This document shows positions 28,265 to 36,976 of a DNA stretch of 64,000 nucleotides, one piece after another. How positions within the stretch are numbered: position 1 is the first letter of the stretch; every line of letters starts with the position of its first letter. A program made the translations under genes and the position numbers. Source of the DNA: CAVXHV01 sp963761445 (GTDB lineage: Bacteria; Planctomycetota; Planctomycetia; Isosphaerales; Isosphaeraceae); NCBI GenBank assembly GCA_963761445.1, contig CAVXHV010000009.1, forward strand, positions 682,001-746,000, given 5' to 3'. Below the pieces are notes generated by a model, which was given only the letters and a program-made list of their open reading frames with translations, made no database searches and was not told the DNA's origin.

Positions 28265-28681
28265 TCACCGATTAACCTTGTTGTCGTCGAGCGAGCCCTG
28301 CACGCTGGTCTGTGCCAGTCCGTCCGAGTCGGAGCGTCGCCAGGAGGAGAACTTTGATGATGAGCTGTCCGGGTTACTTGTAACGATGCGCGGTGACTTC
28401 GATTGTCCGCCGGTAACGGTGGTGGAGCGAGTCGAGCCGTCGGCCACGGTGGTTCCACCATCGACGATCGAGGTCGTCGTGTCGCATGGGGCGCTTGAGC
28501 TGCGCACGGTGCTCGGCACGACCGCCCCGGGCACGCACGGGTCGGTCGTATTATAGTAGTGGTAGTGTTGGTGGCATCCCGGGCCCACGAAGGCCAATCC
28601 CGACGCCAGAATGAGCCCGATGGCGACGCGCTTCCGGCGCTGACCAACCGTAAGGCAGGGGGTTTTCCACATGGCGAACAA
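28265..28681 (-). CDS. Small exported protein, possible lipoprotein
   Basis: I do not recognise a named family. The product (138 residues, or 135 from a second ATG) has a basic N-terminus (QRRKR), a hydrophobic segment 'AIGLILASGLAFVGPG' and a cysteine at residue 36 that could be lipidated, although the residues before it (GPGC) do not fit the lipobox well. The mature part begins HQHYHYYNTTDPC, then is rich in Thr, Ser and Val, with low complexity. It lies 200 bp upstream of fusA on the same strand. Composition suggests a surface or envelope role. Confidence 0.55.
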   Translation of the reverse strand: MFAMWKTPCLTVGQRRKRVAIGLILASGLAFVGPGCHQHYHYYNTTDPCVPGAVVPSTVRSSSAPCDTTTSIVDGGTTVADGSTRSTTVTGGQSKSPRIVTSNPDSSSSKFSSWRRSDSDGLAQTSVQGSLDDNKVNR

Positions 28682-30941
28682 GCCTCCCGTGGCGTGGCAT
28701 GGCGCGACTCAACCTTCGCGTTCTGTAACCGCCGCCGGAGGCTTGAGGCTGAGAAGGACCAGCCGTCTGCCCGGCAATCATGCGGTACGGCGAACCTGAG
28801 CGCCAGAGATCGAAAGAAAGAGTGCGTCGAGCCTGACCGATGTGCGGACGCAAAGAGGTCTGACCCCGAGCTCGACAGCCCCTGTCGAAACTCAGGAGGC
28901 GGAACTTTAATCAAAATCGATAATCCGGCCAACGGCAGTTTTTTTCATGTTGGGGGCGGGCGTTTGCATTCCTCCCCCCTTGTGGGGACCGTGCCGCTTC
29001 GCGGCAACCTCGACGTCGACACCCGCCCGTGCCCCTCCGCGCTGAGCGTCCCCCTCAAATCTCGCAGTTCGTTTTGTATATTCGACGCGCGTCCTTTCCC
29101 TGCAAGGGTTAAGGGAACAGCACGCTGCAGCCTCTCGTTCGTTGAAAACGGCTCGGCAGACTTCCTTGCCGTTCGGTCCGGGGAAGTGCAACGTTCTCGA
29201 TGAGCCATTCGGCAACGACGACCTTGCCCTCGACTACGTGCTCGCCAGGCTCGCCCACCGAAACGGCCACCTGAGAGCGGGACACTCGCTGTTTCAAGGT
29301 CGGAGAACCCAAAAAACAGTTTGCGAGGCCCCCGATTCTGCGCCACATGCGCCACAGCCTTGCGCCGCTTGGAGTTAGGTGTGGCGCAGGAATAATCGGG
29401 CGCGCACGGACTCAACATAACGTCATGTCCTTCTGTGAGTTGCGTGTGGCGCAGGAATAATCGGAACTTGATTCCATGCCGATGCGATCAAGCGACTTCT
29501 GCGGGTCCTGCCGATTTTGACGAGCCACGATCATGTTTGGCTTCCGGAGGTCTGCTCGAATGAAGCGTTTTGCACGTGAATGTGCGTTTGTGAGAAATGA
29601 GAGTAGAAGAGACTCAGTGAAACGCCTGAGCCTAGTGAACGACGCCCCCGTTTCAGCGTGCCAGTTTCGGAGGTGTGGCGGCGCGCGGTTTTTGACTCGC
29701 TGGAAAACGCACGGCCCACCTCCGATGTATTTGCTCTTGTGGGACTTACAGATCGCGTATTGCGCCGTGGACACCTGTCGAACACGTTGCACTTTCTTGC
29801 GCTTCTTGCACTCGCGCGGGAAAAAATTCAAGCGTCCGTACACCAGTGTAAACCGGCGGCTCGCGAAACCTGAAGCGGATGCAGAAGCGGACGCGTCCAT
29901 TGGCCGTCGTCGGTTGGTTGAGTATCGAAATTCGCTCAGTGAAGTTGGCGTCACGCGGCGTTCTCGCAACGAATGGATGGAAATCAATTGCAGGGTCACT
30001 CCGGCTTCGCCGGCCACAGCGCCAGATTTCTGGTTCGGCAGAGAACCCGAGCAAAGGCGCTCTTGAAGTGAAGAGAATGCGGCCGCGTCGCTCGCGCGGA
30101 GGCTCGCGCATTCTCGTCTCTAGCAATGTGGAACATCCGCCGGCCGAAAGCAACCGAAAAATGTATTAAGTATAAATATATTTTTGTACCGGCTTCGCAT
30201 TTCAACGATGAGACCGGTAATCACGCTCCGAATCGCTCGCAGCGCGCAGGCGATTGCCGGCGCGCGGCCTCGCGACAAAGTGACCAGCGAACGTCGAGAC
30301 CTTGAGTCCTGATTTGCAAAGGCGGGGCCAGGGGGGCGCGAGCGATGTCGCAGCCGAGCCGCTCATTCGATCGACGCGCCTGCCGCGCGTCCGGTTTCGA
30401 CCGTCTTCGCCCCGCCAAGCGCGCTCTTTCGGATTTGGATTTCTTTCCGACCGCAGGTCGGCACGTTGGGTTCGTTCGCGAATTCCAGCCACGTTGTCAA
30501 GTCCCAGTTCGCTTTGATTTTCTGATGCAATCACAATGTTGATCCCAACTTATGCATTTCAAGCCACCTGATCCGCTCGGGTTCGTTCGTCACATTTTTT
30601 TCCCTTGAGCGTCGCGAGGCCCACCCCTCATATGCCCGACCGCGATCGCCGTCATTGACCGCAACGAATCGTCCATTTGCACGAATTCCCCAATGCGTTC
30701 CCGACGACTCACTGACAACTGACATTTGCTCCCATCAAGAATGATCTGCAAGAACCGCGATCCAGTTGCCAGAAGAAGAAAGAATTCGTGCATTTCGAGT
30801 CAGTATTCCTCCCCCCGCCTCCCCCCGCCCCCCTGATTCCCGCCCTCCGCCTGTGCGACCGCGCTGGTCCCAGGGGGTGCGGTTTGTATGCTTTCCGCTT
30901 GCTCTGCGGATCTTGCGGCGCGTGCTGCGTGATCGATTCGA
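28682..30941 (-). other. 2.2-kb stretch without a convincing gene
   Basis: Several overlapping frames stay open here on both strands, but none gives a protein with recognisable motifs or a good ribosome site. The stretch contains two copies of a 21-bp repeat (separate entry), a GAGAATGCG/CGCATTCTC inverted repeat at about 30073-30118, and an unusually AT-rich segment at about 30156-30190 (AAGTATAAATATATTTTT). Base composition is less GC-rich than in the flanks. It may be decayed sequence or hold unrecognised regulatory or RNA elements. Confidence 0.5.
29379..29464. repeat. Two direct copies of a 21-bp repeat
   Basis: GTGTGGCGCAGGAATAATCG (plus one more G) occurs at 29379-29399 and again at 29444-29464. 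In both cases GAGTT and two variable bases precede it. The copies are 65 bp apart, start to start. The conserved flank suggests a slightly longer duplicated unit. Confidence 0.8.
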
Positions 30942-31493
30942 TCACGATTCCGGAGTGGCGAGGCTCCCGCCGAGCCGCGCGTCCGGTGCCGCCGCCCGAA
31001 TCTCGTAAACGAAACTCTCTCGCCCACTCCCGTCGAGCCGCAATCCCGCACGAACACCGCCGATTTTTTCCATCGCCCGCTGCGAGCGCAGATTGTGTGG
31101 CCCGATCAGAAAGATGACGCGTTCCACGAACCGGAAGGCGTGCTGGAGCATGAGCCGTTTCATTTCCCTGTTGTACACCCCGCCCCAGTGCGACCTCGCC
31201 AAAAACGTCCAGCCGATCTCGATCTCGCCCTGCGTTTCATCGTACCCATTGAATCGCGACGATCCGATAACCCGGCCGTCGCGCAAATCGATGGCGACGA
31301 ACGCACCACCAGATTCCATCGCCTGGCGAAAGAATTCTCTGAACACCTCAACCTTGTAGCGGTCGCTGGAGGGATGTTGTTCCCAGATGGGTGGGTCTGA
31401 GGCGACACTGAAAAGCTCCTCAAAATCCTCCGCCCGAAGCGGCCTGAGCACAAGAAGTTCGCCTTTCAGAACAGGCTGGAGATCGAAGGGCAT
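30942..31493 (-). CDS. GNAT family N-acetyltransferase
   Basis: The start is ATG 31493 (MPFDLQPVLKGELLVLRPLRAEDF), preceded by GAGGA. The 183-residue product shows the RimJ/RimL-like GNAT pattern: 'LRPLRAEDFEELFSVASDP', 'IGSSRFNGYDETQGEIEIGWTF', and the acetyl-CoA-binding region ending 'HNLRSQRAMEKIGGVRAG'. Such enzymes acetylate small molecules or protein N-termini; the substrate is unknown. A second, broken copy lies 1.2 kb away at 32443-32737 in the same orientation, with a plus-strand gene pair between them. Confidence 0.88.
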   Translation of the reverse strand: MPFDLQPVLKGELLVLRPLRAEDFEELFSVASDPPIWEQHPSSDRYKVEVFREFFRQAMESGGAFVAIDLRDGRVIGSSRFNGYDETQGEIEIGWTFLARSHWGGVYNREMKRLMLQHAFRFVERVIFLIGPHNLRSQRAMEKIGGVRAGLRLDGSGRESFVYEIRAAAPDARLGGSLATPES

Positions 31494-31691
31494 TGATTCG
31501 TTCCTCAAAGGTCCGCCTGAGCCAGTCCGCACCAGCGGCCAGCTTCACGCCGAGTGTCCGGCACAGACATTCGCGACGGTCGGTGTTTATCGCTTCGCTC
31601 CGGTGTTACTGATGCATGGGAGCCTCTCCTCCCCGGCCGCCTTCTGGTACGATGGAATGGTCTCGCTACAATTACGCGTGGAGGCCGCGCC

Positions 31692-31946
31692 ATGCAAGTG
31701 CGTAAAATGACCGAGCTGGAACAGCGAATGACTGAGGACTTCGATTGGGCTCAGCGTGCACCAGACGTTCAGCAAAACCCCGCGCATTTTGGACAGTTCG
31801 TCGTTGTGCACAACAAGCGGGTTCTGGCCGTCGGTCGAGACCGGGAAGCCTTGGTCAAGGAAGCAGCAAAAGAAAGCGGGGCGCCCTCCCAGCATCTTGT
31901 GGTGGTCATCGTTCCAAGTCCCGAGATGTGCGAGACCCCTCATTGA
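31692..31946 (+). CDS. DUF5678-like small protein
   Basis: The start is ATG 31692 (MQVRKMTELEQRMTEDFDW). The 84-residue product ends in the pattern 'HFGQFVVVHNKRVLAVGRDREALVKEAAKESG' followed by a hydrophobic VVVIVP segment, which resembles the short DUF5678 fold ('kwVavvdgkvva.g.d..e....a'). It is followed after 26 nt by the aspartyl-protease-like gene, so the two are probably one operon. DUF5678-like proteins are commonly found beside retropepsin-like genes, but their role is unknown. Confidence 0.7.
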   Translation: MQVRKMTELEQRMTEDFDWAQRAPDVQQNPAHFGQFVVVHNKRVLAVGRDREALVKEAAKESGAPSQHLVVVIVPSPEMCETPH

Positions 31947-31972
31947 ACGCACAAATCGCGTTGAGGGGAGCA

Positions 31973-32437
31973 TGACGGCTGCCTCCGGTCCGGCCAGGAC
32001 GCCAGTGGAGTGGTTGATCCAGCCCGCCCCCGTTCGCGCAGTTTCATTTCCTCTGGCGCAACTTGTCGTACCCCTTTATTTCGGTACCCCGCCCCCCGCC
32101 CGAGGCTACCAAGGAAGCCTGCTGGTTGGACACCGGGGCCCCGATCTCAATCGTACCATTTCACGTCCACCACCGGCGGCTGGATTGGCAACAGATTCCG
32201 GGCATTCAGACGACCTGGTCCGGCCAAAGATGTGATATTGGCCGCGTCGAAGTTTGGCTTGGGACGGTTCATCCCCCGCAACTACGGGGGCCCATCTCGA
32301 TGTTCGCCAAGTTCGCTCGGAGCGACCCACCCGGTCCACCGGTCCCGGTCCTGCTCGGACTCGAGTTTTTCCTGACTCACCGAGCGGAATTGCAGCTCTT
32401 CGTTCCCCCGCGCGACGGCATGATCCTGCTTCCTTGA
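31973..32437 (+). CDS. Retropepsin-like aspartyl protease domain protein, one frameshift
   Basis: ATG 31973 has the strong site GAGGGGAG just upstream and opens MTAASGPARTPVEWLIQ. The rest is in another frame: FAQFHFLWRNLSYPFISVP, then 'CWLDTGAPISIVPFHVHH' with the catalytic D-T-G-A motif of retropepsin-like proteases, and 'PVLLGLEFFLTHRAELQLF' near the end (the L-G-x-x-F-L element of the fold). The switch lies near 32025 and fits one extra base. The length, about 154 residues, matches a single-domain protease that would work as a dimer. The substrate is unknown. Confidence 0.75.
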
Positions 32438-32442
32438 AGCAA

Positions 32443-32737
32443 TCACAACGAGTTACGGGCGAATGCCCTGCGTAGACTCATCGGCGGAATGCGCCGAATC
32501 TCAGTCATGACGAAGCAATCTCGCCCACTCCGGTCAATCCTTGATCCCGCACGAACCCCGCCGATCTTTTCCATCGCCCGCTGCGAGCGCAGCTTGTGTG
32601 AAGCGGTCGCTCGCGGGATGTTGTTCCCAGATGAGCGGGTCTGAGGCCACAGCAAAAAGGTCATCAAAATCCTCCGCCCGAAGCGGCCTGAGCTCAAGAA
32701 TTTCGCCTTTCAAAACAGGCTGGAGATCGAAGGGCAT
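32443..32737 (-). pseudogene. Truncated copy of the GNAT acetyltransferase
   Basis: The first 45 codons from ATG 32737 (MPFDLQPVLKGEILELRPLR) and the last part ('LRSQRAMEKIGGVRAGSRIDRSG') closely match the intact gene at 30942-31493. The middle, about 257 bp, is missing at a junction near 32600, and the loss shifts the frame. Because 257 is not a multiple of three and the central GNAT strands are gone, this is a dead paralogue and not a sequencing slip. Confidence 0.85.
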
Positions 32738-33002
32738 TGATTGCTTCCTCCGGTGCCAAGAATACCACCCCCTGCGCAGCGCCGCCGCAACGTTGGGCGC
32801 GGGTCTCCAGACCCCGCCCGCTGCTGCGACCGCAGGTCTCCGCCATGCGCACACGGCGCAGAGATCCTACAGTGGAAGACTCTTAATGATCGACAGATCA
32901 CCCGGATTGCGACTTTCCAGAAGCAATCCGCGGTGCTGCGCAGTAGGCGATCCGCACTCCCGCCGGTGCACCTTCCTGCTAACATGCCACCGGGAGAATC
33001 CC

Positions 33003-33638
33003 ATGCAGGCGGTTGCCTTGTCCGAAAACGCGGTCGCCCTGCTCAGGTACCGCGTAAAAAAGTGGCCCATAAAGGTCAGGGAAATTGATCTGCCGGCATA
33101 TCGAGAACTCGTTGAGGCCGGCGTCATGGCTCCCGACGGTGATCACTTTCGCTTCACCGAGGAAGGCTGGGCGCACCGGGAAGAATTGCTCCGCGAGGCG
33201 GCAGACCGGATCGAGCGCGAACGGTTCGAGCCGCCTGACGCCAGTAACCTATCCGAATCCGCTAAGGATCTGCTACGCCGTCGCTTGGCGGGTGATCGGG
33301 AGGTGACGGAGGCCAACTTGCCGCACTACCACGAGCTGGTAGCGGCGCGGATCATGATACCCATTCATTCGTTCATCGGAGGCGCTGAATTCGCCTTTCA
33401 TTTCACCTACTGGGGCTGGAAACGGGATTCCAGACATCCATCCTTCTGTCACGGTCCCCCGCATCCATTCATTCGCGGCCCGGGTGTTCGGGGGAAAAAC
33501 CACGGCGTCTCCATTTCGAACACGCAGAAGGCGCGTGTCCGACACTCCGCAAAAGGTGGCAGTGGGCATTCACTCAACATTCGCCCGGCATTGATCGCCG
33601 GCCTTCGCCACGCTACAGTTGGCTGCTACTGCCGCTAA
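33003..33638 (+). CDS. Protein with two repeated helical units, function unknown
   Basis: The start is ATG 33003 (MQAVALSENAVALLRYRVKKW). The product holds two related units: 'LSENAVALLRYRVK...ELVEAGVM' (about residues 6-42) and 'LSESAKDLLRRRLAG...ELVAARIM' (about 81-117), each followed by a 'FTEEGW' or 'FTYWGW' segment. The pattern looks like tandem winged-helix or similar small domains. After 'HFTYWGWKRDSRH' the sequence becomes low in conserved character and may have shifted frame. I do not recognise a named family; related repeats occur in planctomycete proteins. Confidence 0.6.
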   Translation: MQAVALSENAVALLRYRVKKWPIKVREIDLPAYRELVEAGVMAPDGDHFRFTEEGWAHREELLREAADRIERERFEPPDASNLSESAKDLLRRRLAGDREVTEANLPHYHELVAARIMIPIHSFIGGAEFAFHFTYWGWKRDSRHPSFCHGPPHPFIRGPGVRGKNHGVSISNTQKARVRHSAKGGSGHSLNIRPALIAGLRHATVGCYCR

Positions 33639-33670
33639 CCTGGACCGTGGCGTTGAAAGGATCTTCACTC

Positions 33671-34105
33671 ATGAGCCAATCGCCCGAAGCGAACCGCGCC
33701 GCAACGCTCGTCGATCCGAACCGTCCGGGTACGGCCGCGTTCGTAACCGGCTGGGTGCTTACCATCCTGCCGGCGGCGGGACTGATCTTCAGCGCAGTGA
33801 TGAAGTTGATCCAGCCTGGGTCGCCGGAAGAGGCGGCCAAATATCTGGATCCGATCGGCTGGAAGCTCGAGCAATTGGTCGGCCTGGGAATCCTCGAGTT
33901 GACCTGCGTGATCTTTTACTTGATTCCGCAGACCGCCGTGCTCGGTGCAATTCTGGTAACCGGTTACATCGGCGGCATCATTGCCACGCACGTTCGCGTC
34001 GGTGACTTTGCCATTGTCCCATTCGTGATTATCGGCGTTCTCACCTGGCTCGGGCTCTTCCTCCGCTACCCGAAGCTGCGACGGCTGATTCCGTTCAACC
34101 TTTGA
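33671..34105 (+). CDS. DoxX-like integral membrane protein
   Basis: The start is ATG 33671, with AAAGGA upstream. The 144-residue product has four hydrophobic segments: 'VTGWVLTILPAAGLIFSAVMK', 'LGILELTCVIFYLIPQ', 'AILVTGYIGGIIATHV' and 'IVPFVIIGVLTWLGLFLRY'. The 'GILEL' and 'GYIGGIIATHVR' elements are typical of DoxX/DoxD-like four-helix proteins. Its role is not known; some relatives are linked to redox or respiratory functions. Confidence 0.8.
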   Translation: MSQSPEANRAATLVDPNRPGTAAFVTGWVLTILPAAGLIFSAVMKLIQPGSPEEAAKYLDPIGWKLEQLVGLGILELTCVIFYLIPQTAVLGAILVTGYIGGIIATHVRVGDFAIVPFVIIGVLTWLGLFLRYPKLRRLIPFNL

Positions 34106-34170
34106 ACCGATTCGCTTGCCGAAGTCCGGCGGCAATGGCTTGAGAGCAGCGAGCAGCGAGCAGGGCGGCC

Positions 34171-35033
34171 TCACCCGTCAAGGATACGAGGTCTGGCCGC
34201 GAGTCCGAAGCGAATCGCCCCGACGAGGTATGTCCGATCGTGTAGCCGCCATCGCCAAGGCACGAGCGGGCTCGCGTCCACGATGAGCGGCCGGATAGAC
34301 GAGTCGGTGCGCAAGGCCGCAAGTAACTGCCCAGGGTGCACCCCGCGGTAATGGTCGCCTTTACGCCCCAGTTCCGCCAATTGCCCTGCGAGTTCCTCGT
34401 TCGCCAGGCCCGGCAGCTCAGCGAGCATCTCGGACGAGGTGACCTCGGCGACGAGCACGGCCTCGCCACCGGGAGCGGCCAGGCGGGCCATCAGCCGTAG
34501 GTGCCCGGCCAAGACGCAGCCCTGGCGTCGGCGAGCTGCCAGTGGCCCGTGCCGAGCGAGTACGCAGCCGTCTCAAGGATCTGGCTTAACACGCAGGTCG
34601 ACGCCACCCGATCGAACCCGCCGGGCAAGACGAGCGCAGTTCGTGACCCGGGCCATGCAGCCATCGCGTCGAAATCCGCAGGCCCCAGCTCTGACTTCGG
34701 TGTCCGCTCCGACAGGATGCCGAGCGTCGCCGTGACGTCCACCCCGCCGTGCAGCCGCAATCGCGGGTGCTTCGCAACTCCCTGCCGCTCCGCGCCGCGG
34801 GAGAGCGCCTCGGAGTCGATGTCCACCAGATGCACCTCGCGATGGACGGACAGCAAAGCCGTCAGGTCCAGATCGTTGGCGTTGCCGGCTCCCAGGACGC
34901 AGAGGCGCGATCGCTGCGCCGTCGCCTCGCGGGCGAGCGCGGCCGTGAGGCATCGCCGATGCTCCGCAAACACCTCCCATTGGTGCCGGCTAGTTGCGTT
35001 GAACGCGACCTGACGCCGGCCGAGTCGATCCAT
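34171..35033 (-). CDS. SAM-dependent methyltransferase-like protein, one frameshift
   Basis: From ATG 35033 (MDRLGRRQVAFNATSRHQW) the N-terminal frame has a Rossmann motif I 'RLCVLGAGNANDLDLTALL' and an acidic loop 'VHLVDIDSEAL', typical of SAM-binding proteins. The downstream part ('AGHLRLMARLAAPGGEAVLVAEVTSSEM', then 'TYLVGAIRFGL') is in another frame to 34171. The switch is near 34508 and fits one missing base. Joined, it is about 287 residues. Similar proteins are common in planctomycetes; the substrate is unknown. Confidence 0.7.
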
Positions 35034-35153
35034 GATTCCCGAACTCCCATCACCGCGGTGCCGCGAGACGCTCTTCAATCGTTTTGTCGACAGGCATGCC
35101 AGCTCTCTTCCACGGGAAGCCGAACTGCCCCCGCCCTCTGCTTCTGCGTCTGC

Positions 35154-35798
35154 TTAACCAAAGCCTTCTCTTGCCCATTGCTCAAGCGCGCGCTGGGCGT
35201 GAATCCGTGGCATGTCATCCACGTCTTTTGCCGCACGCTGCAACTGAGCTACCGCCCATGCCGAGGGCGCTGCGGCCGAAATAAACCCAAGCACAGCATA
35301 CCCGCGCACGAGGTGATCAGGATCGTCAAACAGGCTCGCGAACAGTTCGGCAGACTGCTGCCCGGTGGGCCGCATCTCGACAATCGCCCAAACGGCTCGC
35401 CACCTCACTTCGCGGTTCCGATTCGTCGTTTGACGGGCGACCGCATCGAGCGCTGCCTTTCCCTTCGCTTGGTATCGGCCAATCGCCCAGAGAACCGACA
35501 CCAAGACGCCATCATCATCGTTGCCAAGCGCACCTAGCAGTGCGTCCAGTATCTCAGGCGATTGGATGCCGGATTCGCCGACGAGCTGGGCACACCACCA
35601 CTTGATAACAACCGGGACATCGGACCCAAGTAACTGTGCCAGCCGCGGGATGTAGGCGGCCACTTTCTTCCGGGGCAGCGGATGGTCCTCAAGGAAACCC
35701 TTCGGTATCGCTTGCAGGAGGCCGATTGCGAATTCGCGTCGCGCGGGGTCGTCGCCGGTCAAGTCGGCGATAGCGGCCAAGACATCTCCGCGTTTCAT
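35154..35798 (-). CDS. HEAT-repeat protein
   Basis: The 214-residue product consists of helical repeats of HEAT/ARM type, for example 'PEILDALLGALGNDDDGVLVSVLWAIGRY', 'REVRWRAVWAIVEM' and 'DDPDHLVRGYAVLGFISA'. Such folds are scaffolds for protein contacts; no catalytic motif is visible. No signal peptide is apparent, so a cytoplasmic location is likely. A partner cannot be named. Confidence 0.8.
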   Translation of the reverse strand: MKRGDVLAAIADLTGDDPARREFAIGLLQAIPKGFLEDHPLPRKKVAAYIPRLAQLLGSDVPVVIKWWCAQLVGESGIQSPEILDALLGALGNDDDGVLVSVLWAIGRYQAKGKAALDAVARQTTNRNREVRWRAVWAIVEMRPTGQQSAELFASLFDDPDHLVRGYAVLGFISAAAPSAWAVAQLQRAAKDVDDMPRIHAQRALEQWAREGFG

Positions 35799-36236
35799 CG
35801 ACTCCCCTCGTTCACGCGGCTAACTTGTGACGCTCTCACGAAAACGAATGGATAGTGACAGGCCAAAGTCGGCCTGTCAATCAGCGAACTTCCAAATGGC
35901 TTAATGGGTTAGGACGATTTCAGCCGCGCGAACTGCATAAGCATTTGCACCGTGGCTCGCAGCTCGACCGCTCAACGAAAGCGACAAGAGTCTGAACGCC
36001 CTGAACGAAGTTGAGGCTCGACCAGACCTGGAAGGTGGAAAACGCGTTGCCATCCGTCCGTGGCTCCGTCGGGGGCGGCTGGGTGCGGTATTACCTGGAA
36101 GTCCTCGAAGTGGCCGACTCGTTATACCGAGAGCGAGTCCGCTTGCGCGAGATCCGGCGAATGGATGCAGCATCGGCAGAAACAAGACCAGCCGCAAGCC
36201 CCTCATGCAAGAGGCCGCGGCCGGCGGTAGGCAGAT
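35799..36236. other. Intergenic stretch with no supported gene
   Basis: Open frames on both strands are short and arginine-rich, typical of noncoding GC-rich sequence. I see no RNA gene, repeat or promoter of note. Confidence 0.5.
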
Positions 36237-36338
36237 TCACTTCGCGCCTGTATAGGCTTTCGCCTGCCCGATCACGACAAGCAGAATGCCGATGGTGGCG
36301 ACCGTCGCCAAGTAACAAAGCTGGGTCACGGTTAGCAT
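36237..36338 (-). CDS. 33-residue membrane peptide
   Basis: ATG 36338 has a strong ribosome site (GAGGAG, 7 nt upstream). It encodes MLTVTQLCYLATVATIGILL followed by VVIGQAKAYTGAK and a stop: one transmembrane helix of about 22 residues with a short basic C-terminus. A TATAAT box at 36404-36409 lies 65 nt upstream on the same strand, with only a weak -35. It resembles small membrane subunits such as KdpF in size and shape, but no kdp genes are near, so I name no function. The combination of ribosome site, helix and -10 box makes chance less likely. Confidence 0.6.
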   Translation of the reverse strand: MLTVTQLCYLATVATIGILLVVIGQAKAYTGAK

Positions 36339-36635
36339 GACTGCGCTCCTCTAGCTGGCATCACGCTTACCTCGTTCAGTACGTCTATCTATACGATATG
36401 GCTATTATATCTGTTCACCGATCCCGTAAAACTTGCGCAGGACCGCTCGCAGGGACCCGAGGCCAAGAAACCTTGATCGAAGGAATCTGACGCAATCGTC
36501 TCTCTGCCACGGCGTCCCGGAAGACGCATTGCGGCGATGCCGCCCATGCTGTGGTCTGGTCTCGGAGCTCGGTTCGTCGAATTGTGCCTGCTTCATGCGC
36601 GAAGTAGAATACTGTTTCCGTCAAGGGTTACCAAC

Positions 36636-36967
36636 ATGCCAACCATCGAAGTGACCGGCCCGGAATTGCTGAAAGCGGTGCAGCACCTCGCCCCGGAGGA
36701 GCTCGACGAATTCATCGAGAAAGCACTATTGCTGCGCGACCAGCCAACGGCAGACAAACTGTCTGCCGAGGAAAAGCCGTGCGTGATCTCGTCTTTAGGC
36801 GCGCTCAACCCCTATGCGAGTTCTGCCGCAGCCCGGCAGCGTTCGCTCATAGAGTTTCTCGCTGGAGCATATCCGACCCCGCAGCCGCAAAGGCGACGAA
36901 CGGCTCGGAAACCTGGCACTTTCGTGCCAGGGATGCAACAACCATAAATACAGCCGACCGAGAGTAG
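36636..36967 (+). pseudogene. Remnant of a two-gene HNH endonuclease module
   Basis: ATG 36636 opens MPTIEVTGPELLKAVQHLAP, like a small planctomycete protein often found upstream of HNH genes; it breaks off after about 48 residues. Directly after comes an HNH-type sequence in another frame: 'VRDLVFRRAQPLCEFCRSPAAFAHRV' (CxxC), then after one missing T near 36860 'FSLEHIRPRSRKGDERLGN' (the EH of HNH) and 'LALSCQGCNNHKYSRP' (CxxC-NNHK). The joint between the two and the missing C-terminus, where the next gene begins, point to a deletion that fused and truncated both. Zinc-binding and catalytic residues of the core are still there. Confidence 0.7.
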
Positions 36968-36976
36968 ATTCTTCCT

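Noticed and set aside
28559..29203. Long plus-strand open frame upstream of fusA
   Set aside because: Arginine- and serine-rich, no ribosome site or motif, overlaps the exported protein on the other strand; looks like chance openness in GC-rich DNA.
29412..30017. Minus-strand open frame of about 200 residues
   Set aside because: No domain, odd composition, and starts inside the direct repeats. I leave it as part of the gene-poor block.
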